Shown: piece by piece, positions 1 to 7,416 of the stretch
Layout of the letters: the number at the start of each line of letters is the position of its first letter
Numbering within the stretch: the stretch's first letter is position 1
NCBI GenBank assembly: GCA_003601795.1
Contig: PIXU01000227.1
Span: 1 to 12,199 of the forward strand
DNA: 12,199 nt
From: Candidatus Methanophagales archaeon
GTDB lineage: Archaea > Halobacteriota > Syntropharchaeia > Alkanophagales > Methanospirareceae
Direction of reading: 5' to 3'
The notes under the pieces: model-generated
Told to the model about the DNA's origin: nothing
What the model saw: only the letters and a program-made list of their open reading frames with translations
Database searches by the model: none
Position numbers and translations under genes: made by a program

Positions 1-435
1 GATAGCCTGGGATACCGGATAATAGTGAAGAGCATGGAGAGGATAGGCGACCACGTGGAGAACATAGCGAAGAATGTAATGTTAATGAATCAAACAAACG
101 CGGTACGGGAACCCGAAGCGGCATTGAGAGTCGCAACGTTGAAGCGTATAAAAGAAATCGGCTTTCGCACCGAAAACATATTCACCAGGACGCTGGCTTC
201 CTTGTCGGATATGGATATGAAGGAGGCGAACAAAACGATACGGGATGCGAATGCGCTGGCTGACAAGTTGGAGGGACTAAATGAGCGAATATTAGCAGAA
301 GAGCTGAGTATTACCGACAAAGTACATATTCTTTCTATCCTGGAGAGTTTGGGAAGAATAGCGAAATATTGTGGGGATATAGCGGAGGTAACGATAAATA
401 TGGGGACGAAGATAGCGGGGGAGCTGGAATTTTAA
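1..435 (+). CDS. phoU: PhoU-family phosphate uptake regulator, C-terminal part (5' end outside window)
   Basis: The frame is open from the first base, so this is the last 144 residues of a longer protein. PhoU proteins are all-helical metal-binding regulators that couple the Pst phosphate transporter to signalling; archaeal versions often add an N-terminal AbrB-type DNA-binding domain, which would lie outside this window. The visible part has the PhoU helix signature RIGDHVENIAKNV near its start. After about 60 residues, and again near the end, come two more helical stretches (DANALADKLEGLNERI; ESLGRIAKYCGDIAEVTINM), the second repeating the same R/I-x-x-x-x-D-I-A-E pattern. The protein ends at a TAA, about 120 bases before SRP54 on the same strand. 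Family assignment is fairly secure. The full architecture and any link to a pst operon cannot be seen. Confidence 0.82.
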   Translation, partial: DSLGYRIIVKSMERIGDHVENIAKNVMLMNQTNAVREPEAALRVATLKRIKEIGFRTENIFTRTLASLSDMDMKEANKTIRDANALADKLEGLNERILAEELSITDKVHILSILESLGRIAKYCGDIAEVTINMGTKIAGELEF

Positions 436-453
436 TATTCATATAGAACCATG

Positions 454-475
454 AGATTACACAAGATTCACACGG
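454..475. repeat. short dispersed repeat copy (ACACAGATT-like)
   Basis: In the PhoU-SRP54 gap, GATTACACAAGATTCACACGG resembles the ACACAGATT / ACACGGATT words at 1961-2062 and within the insertion sequence at 5481-5492. It looks like one member of a family of short dispersed non-coding repeats. Single copies this short could be chance, so the call rests on recurrence across the window. Confidence 0.35.
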
Positions 476-518
476 AAGGGAGAGAAATACGTCCACCAGA
501 AGTAAAAGATAAATAGAA

Positions 519-544
519 ACCAATCTAATTAAAATTAGTATGGT
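519..544 (+). promoter_or_regulatory. imperfect inverted repeat overlapping the SRP54 ribosome binding site
   Basis: Two 12-base arms, ACCAATCTAATT (519-530) and AATTAGTATGGT (533-544), are complementary except for two central positions, with a 2-base loop. The right arm runs into GGTGAT (542-547), a good Shine-Dalgarno sequence 8 bases before the SRP54 ATG at 556. As DNA it could be an operator; as RNA it could mask the ribosome binding site. A weak TATA-like stretch (AAAAGATAAATAG, 504-516) lies just upstream. Function is inferred. Confidence 0.35.
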
Positions 545-555
545 GATGGGAAAGG

Positions 556-1932
556 ATGTTAGATAACTTAAGCAGCTCGTTGAAGGAAACGATTCGGAAG
601 ATAGCAAAGGCGAAGCGGATAGACAAACAAACAGTGGACGAGCTGGTGCGGGATATACAGCGAGCGTTGATACAGGCGGACGTCAAGATTTCACTGGTAA
701 AGGAGATTTCGAGCCGCATACGCGAGCGCAGTTTGAAAGAGAAGTTGGTGCTGAACCCGAGGGAGCATGTGATAAAGGTAGTGTACGAGGAGTTGATAAA
801 CATCATAGGAAGGGGCGTGGAGGTTCCTTTAGCGGCGCAGAGGATAATGATGGTGGGTCTGCATGGCACGGGAAAAACGTCTTCGTGTGCTAAACTCGCG
901 AGGTATTATCAAAAGAAGGGTTTAAAACCTGCGGTTATCTGTGCTGACGTTTATAGACCCGCAGCAGCGGAACAGTTGAGGCAGCTATGCGAAAAGATAG
1001 GCGTTCCTTTTTACGACGGTGCGAACCTACCTGAACGAGAAAAAGGGGTGATGGGCATCGTGAATGCCGGCGTGAAAGAATTTGAGAAGTATGACGTCAA
1101 GATAATAGACACCGCAGGGAGACATGCACTGGAAAAAGAGATGATAAAGGAGATAGAGGATATAAAAAAGGCAATAAATCCCGAACAGCGTTTTCTCGTT
1201 CTGGATGCGAGCATAGGGCAGCAGGCGTCGGTGCAGGCGCATGCATTTGACGATGCAATTGGAATCACAGGCATAATTATCACCAAGATGGACGGAACGG
1301 CGAAGGGCGGTGGTGCGCTTTCTGCCGTCGCGGAAACGAATTCCGGGGTGGCTTTTATAGGCACAGGGGAAAAGACAGACGATTTTGAGCGATTTGAACC
1401 CGATGGGTTCATCTCACGGCTGCTCGGAATGGGCGACATAAAGTCACTGATAGAGACTGCGGAGGCGAGTTTAAAGCCGGAGGATGTGGATGCAGACTTC
1501 CTGAAGGGTAAATTCACGTTAAAGGATTTGTATAAGCAGTTAGAAGCGATGAAGAAGATGGGACCACTGAAGAAATTGATGGAGATGCTGCCTTTAGGTG
1601 GGCTTGGGCTGGGGCTCGATGTTAATTTAGACGATACGATATATCAGGTTACCGAAGATAAACTGAAGAGATACAAAGTGATGATGGACTCGATGACAGA
1701 GGAGGAGCTGACCGAGCCGAGAATAATAGATGGGTCGAGGACGAAAAGAATAGCACGGGGTTCCGGGACGACAACTGCGGAGGTGAACGAGCTGATAAAG
1801 TACCACCGGATGATGCAAAAGATGATGAAAGGTCTGACTTCGGGACGAGGAAGCGGGAAAATACCGGGGATGAGAGGAATGAAAATGCCGATGTCGACGT
1901 CAATGGGTAAGATGATGAAGAGGATGAAGTGA
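556..1932 (+). CDS. srp54: Signal recognition particle 54 kDa protein (SRP GTPase)
   Basis: SRP54 binds 7S RNA (with SRP19 in archaea), recognises signal sequences emerging from the ribosome and delivers the complex to the FtsY receptor through paired GTPases. The 458 residues show the standard order. The helical N domain is about 1-90. The G domain is about 95-295, with P-loop GLHGTGKTSS (101-110), DVYRPAA (131-137), DTAGRH (185-190), TKMDGTAKGGGALS (243-256) and the closing GTGE (269-272). The methionine-rich M domain runs from about 320 to the end, with RIARGSGTTTAEVNELIKYH (398-417) as the 7S RNA-binding segment and many Met residues for signal-peptide binding. The ATG at 556 has GGTGAT 8 bases upstream. 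The protein is full length with no missing motif. PhoU lies upstream in the same direction, but 120 bases apart, so co-transcription is uncertain. Confidence 0.97.
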   Translation: MLDNLSSSLKETIRKIAKAKRIDKQTVDELVRDIQRALIQADVKISLVKEISSRIRERSLKEKLVLNPREHVIKVVYEELINIIGRGVEVPLAAQRIMMVGLHGTGKTSSCAKLARYYQKKGLKPAVICADVYRPAAAEQLRQLCEKIGVPFYDGANLPEREKGVMGIVNAGVKEFEKYDVKIIDTAGRHALEKEMIKEIEDIKKAINPEQRFLVLDASIGQQASVQAHAFDDAIGITGIIITKMDGTAKGGGALSAVAETNSGVAFIGTGEKTDDFERFEPDGFISRLLGMGDIKSLIETAEASLKPEDVDADFLKGKFTLKDLYKQLEAMKKMGPLKKLMEMLPLGGLGLGLDVNLDDTIYQVTEDKLKRYKVMMDSMTEEELTEPRIIDGSRTKRIARGSGTTTAEVNELIKYHRMMQKMMKGLTSGRGSGKIPGMRGMKMPMSTSMGKMMKRMK

Positions 1933-1960
1933 CCGTGACAAGGAAAATAAATTATTTATA

Positions 1961-2062
1961 GACACAGATTAACGCTAAGGGAGCTCTGCCCACATTCCCG
2001 CAAGCCTGAAAGGGCTTAATTAACACAGACGAAGAAAGAATAAGTCCGTGTAAATCCGTGTC
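1961..2062. repeat. MITE-like inverted repeat built of ACACAGATT/ACACGGATT words
   Basis: GACACAGATTAAC (1961-1973) pairs with GTAAATCCGTGTC (2050-2062) at 11 of 13 positions, enclosing about 100 bases. A nested pair, ACACAGAC (2023-2030) and GTCCGTGT (2044-2051), matches at 7 of 8. A small AAGCC/GGCTT hairpin lies at about 2002-2017. The element fills most of the SRP54-hydrolase gap and has no coding content. It looks like a short dispersed non-autonomous element or REP-like repeat. Confidence 0.5.
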
Positions 2063-2105
2063 TTGACTTAAATAGAAGGAAGTTACATTTTTTATACAAT
2101 GAAAA

Positions 2106-2996
2106 ATGAAACGATTGTTTGCAGCTGTAGTTGTTATTGCAGTAATAGTGTCCGCAATATTTCTTTCGGGCTGCGTCACCCGACCGGATTGGCGCGTTAC
2201 CGATGACGGGATGCTTGAATATCCTGATGCTGAATGCACGCCGGAATATCAACTGATAACGCTTGAAACTGCTGACAATTACACGCTTTACGAAGTCGTG
2301 TTTACAAGTAGAGGCACACAAATGGTAGGACTTATGCGAATGCCCGGAACACTGCACGAAAAAGACGTTCCGGGAGTCGTGCTGCTTCCAGGAGCAACCG
2401 TAACAAAAGAAGGTGAGCAGGGACTTGCGAAATATCTCTGCGATCTTGGATATGCGAGTATCGCAATAGACCAGCGTAACCTGGGTGTTATAGACATGCG
2501 AGATGATTTACAGATGTTTTTGAAGGGTGAAGAGCCGACTGAGCATAAGATGGTGCACGATGCACTTGCTGCTGTCGAGGTCTTACGTGATCAGCCCGGG
2601 ATAGACGCAGAGCGTATCGTATTTGCAGGTGAGAGCAACGGTGCACGGTTTGCGATTATTGCCTGTGCACTTGACCCTGAAGCACGCGGTGTGATTGCAA
2701 TCAGCACGTGCGGTTACGGAATAGATGCTGCGATTGCTCCCGGGCAACTGAACGGCCCTGAGGTGATTCGATTCTACAAATCCATTGACCCAGACATGTA
2801 TCTTGATAAAATACCCCCGAGAAAGTTCGTAATGATTCATTCCCTGAACGATACGGTCATTCCTTATGAGAACGCACAGCAGACATACGCAAAGGCAAGC
2901 GAGCCGAAGGAACTGCATACTGTTGGGACTGCTACGCATGGATATTGTAATGAAATGGCTGCGTTCATCAAGACGGAACTTGAAAAGATGCTTTGA
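2106..2996 (+). CDS. Secreted alpha/beta-hydrolase lipoprotein (dienelactone-hydrolase / S9-like fold)
   Basis: The 296-residue product begins with a positive N-terminus (MKR), a hydrophobic stretch at about 4-20 and the lipobox LSGC with Cys23, so it is probably lipid-anchored on the outer face of the membrane. The mature part is a single alpha/beta-hydrolase domain. The nucleophile elbow is GESNGA with Ser177, the acid is probably Asp249 in LNDTVIP, and the base is His278 in THGY; LLPGATVTKE (93-102) fits the oxyanion strand. This triad order is that of esterases and dienelactone-hydrolase-like enzymes, but the substrate cannot be read from sequence. The ATG at 2106 gives a clean signal peptide, though there is no close Shine-Dalgarno sequence. 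No same-strand partner lies close by. The next gene, on the minus strand, is convergent. Confidence 0.82.
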   Translation: MKRLFAAVVVIAVIVSAIFLSGCVTRPDWRVTDDGMLEYPDAECTPEYQLITLETADNYTLYEVVFTSRGTQMVGLMRMPGTLHEKDVPGVVLLPGATVTKEGEQGLAKYLCDLGYASIAIDQRNLGVIDMRDDLQMFLKGEEPTEHKMVHDALAAVEVLRDQPGIDAERIVFAGESNGARFAIIACALDPEARGVIAISTCGYGIDAAIAPGQLNGPEVIRFYKSIDPDMYLDKIPPRKFVMIHSLNDTVIPYENAQQTYAKASEPKELHTVGTATHGYCNEMAAFIKTELEKML

Positions 2997-3003
2997 TAGC
3001 AGG

Positions 3004-3068
3004 TTAGAGGCTTAGAGGCTTAGTTTAATTGGAACCAAACCGCTAATACGCTAAACCGCTAATAAGCC
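3004..3068. repeat. imperfect inverted repeat of TTAGAGGC / CCGCTAA units
   Basis: Two tandem TTAGAGGC units plus TTAG (3004-3023) face ACCGCTAA-type units (3038-3068: AACCGCTAATACGCTAAACC and on). The reverse complement of the right arm reads TTAGCGG-TTTAGCG-TATTAGCGG, so the arms form an interrupted hairpin of about 20 base pairs around a loop near 3030. It begins 7 bases after the hydrolase stop codon. It could stabilise the mRNA 3' end, or be another member of the local short-repeat population. It is not CRISPR-like: the units are about 8 bases with no spacers. Confidence 0.5.
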
Positions 3069-3160
3069 AATTTAAAGTAGCCATCTGAGAGGAGGCGTAT
3101 TTGATGCGATAAACTAAACTTAGGAACTTTAAAAATATGACCATCCGAAAATGTGCATAC

Positions 3161-3267
3161 GAGGCTGTCCAACAATCCAAAATCAGGAGAAAAAGAAAGG
3201 CAAATAGAGCTTCAAATCCAAAAAGAGGCGAAATTTTTGGCGCCAAAAGCAATTGCGGGACAGCCTC
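3161..3267. mobile_element. 107-bp MITE-like element with GAGGCTGTCC terminal inverted repeats
   Basis: GAGGCTGTCC (3161-3170) and GGACAGCCTC (3258-3267) are perfect 10-base inverted repeats. After two mismatches both arms continue with CAAT, giving 14 of 16 matching positions. The interior is A-rich, has no believable gene and contains a 14-base perfect palindrome, TTTTGGCGCCAAAA (3235-3248). GAGGCTGTCC-type ends occur in several transposase families, so this is read as a deletion derivative or MITE. No clear target duplication flanks it, which lowers confidence. The rest of the 2997-3307 gap (3069-3160) shows nothing recognisable. Confidence 0.5.
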
Positions 3268-3273
3268 TGTCAG

Positions 3274-3298
3274 CACAAAAACCATCGGCTTTTTTGTG
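3274..3298. terminator. probable bidirectional terminator between convergent genes
   Basis: CACAAAAA (3274-3281) and TTTTTGTG (3291-3298) form an 8-base-pair stem around a 9-base loop. On the plus strand the right arm is a T-run (3290-3295); on the minus strand the left arm is a T-run. It lies between the plus-strand hydrolase and the minus-strand U32 gene, ten bases past the U32 stop codon, where a shared terminator would be expected. Confidence 0.5.
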
Positions 3299-3307
3299 GT
3301 GACTCCC

Positions 3308-5209
3308 CTAGACTCCCCTGTTGAAATGCCCCCGTGTGTGTTTCCGCAGTACGGACTTTTTAACAGGTTTTCCATCTAGGATATGCCGATACAGACGAAT
3401 TATCTTCTCTGCTTTCCCGTCTGTAAGGTCAAGAAAAAATTTGTTTATACCCAAATCCAGGAGCATGGTTATGTCATTGAAGATACCAATGGGCAAGCTG
3501 TTAAGTATCTGCGTGTAATTGAATTCCTTTCGTACGGGGAAAGCAAAACCCCGTTCGTCCTTCAACGATCGCACGTTGAGCGGATATTTGGTGGTCATAA
3601 GTACCGGTCTGCCGTGAACAAGAACCGCGAAATTTTTGTTTGCGAATTCATGGAGCTCATCGCAATTGAGCTCCAGAGAGATTATCGGAACGGCGCCCTT
3701 AACAAAAGCCATATCTATATCGTTAAAGACGTTAGCGGAATAGTCGAGATAAATTTTTGGTTTTGATAGCGCAGATAAAAGCCCGCCGTTTCCGAGCAGT
3801 ACCGCCTCTGAATCCTTCACCATACTTATAGCGTACTTTGCATTGGAGTCCAAGAGGATCCGAGGGATATATGGTAACGCACCGGAATCATGAAAATCGT
3901 GTGCGAACACCGAGTAAAAGACATAGTCAGCACCTGCTCTTAATGCGCCTATTGCGTCCTCTTTAGAATATACCTTTGCTAATATCTCAAGACCGTCTGA
4001 TTCTGTCTTTTCGATTTCCGGTATTTGTAGCCGCTGCTTTGATCTTACCGGCGCGTCTATTTTGGGTTTTGGCTTTACAGGTGCATACTGAGTCTTCTTC
4101 CGTGACGAGGTCTTGTAGATTCTATCACCTGTATCTGCGCGAATGAACAGTTTTATTCTTTCGCCCGTAGATGCTGAAGCGACCGGACCACCGTCTTTTT
4201 CCAGTCGCTTTATAACCGCACCATCAATCCCGTTTTTTGTCCAGATGCTTATCCCGTCACTAACCGCGAGGTCTTCATGCAGTGTAATCATAGTGTCCTC
4301 TTCAATCAGACCCAGAAAGACACCTCGATTCTTCGGGCTGTCATCGGCTATGATCTCACGTGCACCGAACATGTAGCCCTCGGTAAATTCGCGATTGAAG
4401 ACAAGTGCTAACTCCTTCAATTCCTGTTCCGGCAGCCGGAAATTCCCGGCATAATACGAATCCACCGAAAGGCGGTAGACACGCGTTGCAAGCGCAGTAT
4501 ACTGCGGACTTCTGAGCCGCCCCTCGATCTTTAATGAGGTCACTCCTGCCGATATTATCTCAGGAATCCTGCCGGCGAGGCATAACTCCTTTGTGCTTAA
4601 CAGGTAGCTGTTGTTGTATCTCTTTCGGCACGGCTGTGCGCATACACCGCGGTTTCCGCTTCTGCCGCCTAATAAGCTTGAGAAGAGACACATGCCACTG
4701 TAACTGAAGCATAAAGCACCATGGACAAATACCTCTGTCTCTAGCCCTATCTTTTTGGCAAAATCTTTTAGCTCTGCAAGTGTAAACTCCCTTGGAATCG
4801 TGACCCTATCAGCACTGGAAAGTAACGTAGAAAAGTACGTGTTTGTTATCCCTGCCTGCGTTGATATATGGATTCTCAAATCGGGGAACTCATCTTTAAG
4901 TATGCGTGCAAAAGAGATGTGCTGGATTATTATTCCGTCTATGCCAGTGGCGTATGCATCGGATATTGTATAGAAGAACTCACACAGTTCACTGTTTTTT
5001 ATCAGGATATTAAATGCGCCGTATGCGCGTACACCGTTATCATGTGCGTATGCTACGGCATCACGGAGCTGTTTTACAGTGAAACTCTCTGCACGCTGTC
5101 TCGCATTGAACCTACCCACGCCAAAATAGACTGCATCTGCTCCGTTTTCTACTGCCGGCTTGAGTGATTTATGACCTCCTACTGGTGACAGAACTTCTAC
5201 TTTTTTCAT
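3308..5209 (-). CDS. U32 family peptidase-like protein (RlhA/YdcP-like, two-lobed)
   Basis: Starting at ATG 5209 (MKKVEVLSPVGG) gives 633 residues and matches the usual family start. In-frame ATGs at 5242 and 5305 would add 11 or 32 residues, and the second would overlap the divergent gene. U32 proteins are annotated as collagenase-like peptidases, but characterised members such as RlhA and TrhP work in prephenate-dependent RNA hydroxylation. The N-terminal domain has the U32 core FVHGALCFSYSGMC followed by NRGVCAQPCRKRY; the four cysteines (167, 174, 190, 194 from this start) fit the family's iron-sulfur site. A basic linker at about 365-400 leads to a second lobe with VHGRPVLMTTKYPL, which looks like a duplicated U32 core without cysteines. 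The protein ends in the family's TRGHFNRGV. Total length is close to that of E. coli RlhA. Peptidase activity is not supported by any visible catalytic motif. Confidence 0.88.
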   Translation of the reverse strand: MKKVEVLSPVGGHKSLKPAVENGADAVYFGVGRFNARQRAESFTVKQLRDAVAYAHDNGVRAYGAFNILIKNSELCEFFYTISDAYATGIDGIIIQHISFARILKDEFPDLRIHISTQAGITNTYFSTLLSSADRVTIPREFTLAELKDFAKKIGLETEVFVHGALCFSYSGMCLFSSLLGGRSGNRGVCAQPCRKRYNNSYLLSTKELCLAGRIPEIISAGVTSLKIEGRLRSPQYTALATRVYRLSVDSYYAGNFRLPEQELKELALVFNREFTEGYMFGAREIIADDSPKNRGVFLGLIEEDTMITLHEDLAVSDGISIWTKNGIDGAVIKRLEKDGGPVASASTGERIKLFIRADTGDRIYKTSSRKKTQYAPVKPKPKIDAPVRSKQRLQIPEIEKTESDGLEILAKVYSKEDAIGALRAGADYVFYSVFAHDFHDSGALPYIPRILLDSNAKYAISMVKDSEAVLLGNGGLLSALSKPKIYLDYSANVFNDIDMAFVKGAVPIISLELNCDELHEFANKNFAVLVHGRPVLMTTKYPLNVRSLKDERGFAFPVRKEFNYTQILNSLPIGIFNDITMLLDLGINKFFLDLTDGKAEKIIRLYRHILDGKPVKKSVLRKHTRGHFNRGV

Positions 5210-5272
5210 TTTATGGGCTATTGCAGCAATTGCATGTTTCATTTGTGGCGGGTTAGAAAAGGAGGAGGCGGG

Positions 5273-5455
5273 ATGAGCGATATGATGGACAAAGAAAATA
5301 TTCATTCTTGGATGGACAAAAGGTCGAGTTTATTTACTTTTTGGGGTCTTATCATAAGTCTTGCAGCTCTTGTAATAAGTATAATTCTTGCATGGGAAAA
5401 ATTTGGAGGGGTAATTGGTAAGATGATAGCAATTACCCCATATTCCGCATTTTAA
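5273..5455 (+). CDS. small single-pass membrane protein, 3' end altered by IS insertion
   Basis: A very strong Shine-Dalgarno sequence, GGAGGAGG (5261-5268), sits 4 bases before ATG 5273, so this short gene is likely real. The product has a charged N-terminus (MSDMMDKENIHSWMDKR), one hydrophobic segment at about residues 20-41 and a short charged tail (WEKFGGVIGK). No family is recognised. The IS1634-type element begins at base 5437, inside the last codons. The gene now ends TPYSAF (60 residues), the last part encoded by the IS terminal repeat. Removing the IS and one TTAC copy would give a TR ending at a TAA (56 residues), so the insertion barely changes the product. It is divergent from the U32 gene. 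It may belong with the PGF-CTERM and TIR genes beyond the IS. Confidence 0.6.
   Translation: MSDMMDKENIHSWMDKRSSLFTFWGLIISLAALVISIILAWEKFGGVIGKMIAITPYSAF
5433..5436. repeat. left target-site duplication TTAC of the IS1634-type element
   Basis: TTAC directly precedes the left terminal inverted repeat and is repeated directly after the right one at 7430-7433. Four bases is short, but the positions abut the perfect inverted repeats exactly on both sides. Confidence 0.65.
5437..5449 (+). repeat. left terminal inverted repeat of the IS1634-type element
   Basis: CCCATATTCCGCA is the exact reverse complement of 7417-7429. It contributes the last codons (PYSA) of the truncated upstream membrane-protein gene. 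Confidence 0.85.
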
Positions 5456-5492
5456 AACTTTAAACATAATATATTAAGAATTACACACAGAT

Positions 5493-5530
5493 AAGAACCC
5501 GTTGAATATGGTTCTTCATGCTTGGGCATG
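5493..5530. other. two adjacent stem-loops in the IS left non-coding end
   Basis: AAGAACC (5493-5499) pairs with GGTTCTT (5510-5516) around a 10-base loop. It is directly followed by CATGC-TTGG-GCATG (5517-5530), a 5-base-pair stem. They lie between the transposase stop codon and the left terminal repeat. They could end the transposase transcript, or block read-through from the host gene into the element. The role is inferred. Confidence 0.4.
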
Positions 5531-5561
5531 TTCATATCCGCACGTCATCACGATTTTGTTC

Positions 5562-5585
5562 TTTCACCCCCTATTTCACCCCCTA
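5562..5585. repeat. tandem 12-base direct repeat inside the IS left end
   Basis: TTTCACCCCCTA occurs twice in perfect tandem (5562-5573 and 5574-5585) in the 226-base non-coding segment after the transposase gene. It may be slippage or a subterminal transposase-binding repeat; no matching copy was seen at the right end. Confidence 0.55.
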
Positions 5586-5675
5586 TATTGGAAGAAAAAG
5601 AAGAAGGAATGGATTAACCAATGCCTTCCGCTCCGCTTTGCGTTGCTCTGTTCCTCGAACCAGGTAAAGACGTAT

Positions 5676-7340
5676 CTACCCGTAACCGGTGCAATACATC
5701 CGCTCATACTCATGACCGAGCAAAGAAAGGACTTTCTGATGAATCGGCTTCATATTCAAGACCTTCACCATCTCCGAGCCCTTGTAAAGGACGGTAATAC
5801 CCTCAAACACCTGAAAAACACGGCGTATCGTTGGTTTCTTCGTTGGCTTGCCCTTCTGATCCGGTATTGTCTCATCTACCTTCTCCAGTGCTTCACGCAA
5901 CTTGCGCTCCGCAATAGCGTAAACCATGAGTGCAAGTCCCATTATCATCACCATCGCAACTATCCGGCTTTCCTTCTTCAGGAACAGGCTGTGCGCAAAG
6001 AATAACGGGTCTTTGAGGAATCTGAACCCCCTTTCCGCATGTTGCTGCTCCTTGTACGACTTAAGCGCTTCTTCATCGCCGAGCTTCTCACTGTCCAACT
6101 CGTTTGTAGCGACGATGAACTTCCCCTTTTTCAGCGTTTCGCGCTCTACCGCGGATTTCTCCTCCGCAAGCGCTATTTTTACGCGGTAAACCGTCTGGGT
6201 AGGCTCGTCTTTTCTGGGTCTCCCCCGCCCCTCGCCTTTTCTCTTCCTCTTCGTCACGACCTCAGTCGCGCTTATCTTGTGATACTTCCACCCTTTTTCC
6301 ATCTCCCGTGCAGCATTCAGCGCGTCTTCCAGGCTGTAAAACTCCTGATTGTTGAAATGCCAGACCGCCTTCTCCACCTTCTCTTTCTCCTTCCCTATCT
6401 TCTTCTCCAGCGTCTTCGTCTCTCTTGCAAACGCTTTCTCCGAGAATACCACGACCCAACGCTGCTTCACACCCTCGTATTCTACCTCGGTGGTAAAGAT
6501 GTGGTAACCATTGAGAGCAGTACTGCGCATCTTTTCCATATCTGCGCTCTCCAGCACGTCTTTTGCTTCTGTTAGCGTCTCAGGTACCCTTGTTATCCAA
6601 ATGTAGTCTTTAGAAATCGCTTTCAGGTTCTTCTCCGAATACGCTGCGCTATCCCATACCCATATTTTGTCTTCACCCCACTTATCCCGTAATGACTGCC
6701 CGTACTGTTGCACGATCTCTCTGAAATGGTCCTTGTCGGATGTATTGCCGTTCAAAGCCTGTATAAAAACGGGCAAACTGTCTGACATGACCAGCGAAAC
6801 AACGAACTGCTTCAGGTCTGGTCGGTGGTCCTTGGAGAAGCCGTGAGTTATCTCTATTGGGACTGCGTCAATATCGCCTTCTTCATGCTCGTATTCTCCT
6901 TGAAGGCTTATCGTACTAGTGTCGTTGTGCCAGAATCGCCCTAAGTATTCCCCATAAGCATTGGCGGCGATTTGCATGAATATTCCCTCGGGTCCGGCTC
7001 TGTACAACTTATCCAAAGTCCGCCCTAAGACGTCATCGTTGAAATCCTCCGGTTTCAGCTCCTCTCTTATCAATATCTCCACCGGTTTCGTCCCCATGAA
7101 CTCCGGGAAGAGATATAAGGGTCTGTCAACGAATCCCAGCATATTCAGCACCATTGCCACGACTGCTTCCCCACAGCTCACTTTCTGCCGCGGATCCATG
7201 CCCACAATCCTATCTATCTCGCTCGCTAAATCTATTTCCTTGCATACCTTGGCTACGATGCCAAGGTGGTCCATGTTTTTACTGCTGTATTCAACGGAGT
7301 CCCGGGACTCCTCCCACATACTTATGACATTTTGTGACAT
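5676..7340 (-). CDS. IS1634-family DDE transposase (IS4 superfamily)
   Basis: This 554-residue, apparently full-length transposase cuts and joins the ends of the element carrying it. The N-terminal part (about 20-130) has the DUF4277-like region of this family (LGIVAKVCKEIDL; DFNDDVLGRTLDKLY). The catalytic RNase H-like fold follows: first Asp in NDTSTISLQG, then the conserved HGFSKDHRPDLKQFV and LNGNTSDKDHF; second Asp in WVWDSAAYS; catalytic Glu in QQHAERGFRFLKDP, about 100 residues from the C-terminus. A charged, Lys/Arg-rich insertion with KRKRKGEGRGRPRK lies between the second Asp and the Glu, as usual in IS4-type proteins. The start at 7340 is the first ATG of the frame. No stops or frameshifts interrupt it, so the enzyme may be functional. 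Codon use is G/C-richer than in the adjoining TIR gene. Confidence 0.95.
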   Translation of the reverse strand: MSQNVISMWEESRDSVEYSSKNMDHLGIVAKVCKEIDLASEIDRIVGMDPRQKVSCGEAVVAMVLNMLGFVDRPLYLFPEFMGTKPVEILIREELKPEDFNDDVLGRTLDKLYRAGPEGIFMQIAANAYGEYLGRFWHNDTSTISLQGEYEHEEGDIDAVPIEITHGFSKDHRPDLKQFVVSLVMSDSLPVFIQALNGNTSDKDHFREIVQQYGQSLRDKWGEDKIWVWDSAAYSEKNLKAISKDYIWITRVPETLTEAKDVLESADMEKMRSTALNGYHIFTTEVEYEGVKQRWVVVFSEKAFARETKTLEKKIGKEKEKVEKAVWHFNNQEFYSLEDALNAAREMEKGWKYHKISATEVVTKRKRKGEGRGRPRKDEPTQTVYRVKIALAEEKSAVERETLKKGKFIVATNELDSEKLGDEEALKSYKEQQHAERGFRFLKDPLFFAHSLFLKKESRIVAMVMIMGLALMVYAIAERKLREALEKVDETIPDQKGKPTKKPTIRRVFQVFEGITVLYKGSEMVKVLNMKPIHQKVLSLLGHEYERMYCTGYG

Positions 7341-7416
7341 TAATATTCGACAGGAAGTGTGGCTTATTTGAAGTTATGTATTAAATTAGAAATTAGATGT
7401 GATTTATATCTATATG

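Noticed and set aside
3004..3068. CRISPR array
   Set aside because: Units are only about 8 bases, there are no spacers of constant length and no cas genes are in the window.
3301..3320. Tandem GACTCCCCT repeat at the U32 stop codon as a frameshift or duplication
   Set aside because: The protein already ends in the normal family motif TRGHFNRGV, so the two 10-base copies do not disturb the gene and may be chance.
3137..3379. Plus-strand open frame of 80 codons as a gene
   Set aside because: It runs through the MITE-like element, the terminator hairpin and the antisense end of the U32 gene, with no ribosome binding site and no recognisable protein pattern.
5210..5305. Longer start for the U32 gene (ATG 5305 or 5242)
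   Set aside because: The extra residues do not match the usual family start, and the longest form would overlap the strong ribosome binding site and coding start of the divergent small gene. ATG 5242 remains possible.
5506..5549. Alternative IS left end around the CATATCCGCACG word
   Set aside because: It resembles the terminal repeat but with mismatches and no matching duplication, whereas 5437-5449 is a perfect 13-base match with an adjacent TTAC.
5502..6575. Plus-strand open frames opposite the transposase
   Set aside because: They are antisense shadows of the transposase codons, with low-complexity Leu/Ser-rich translations and no start signals.
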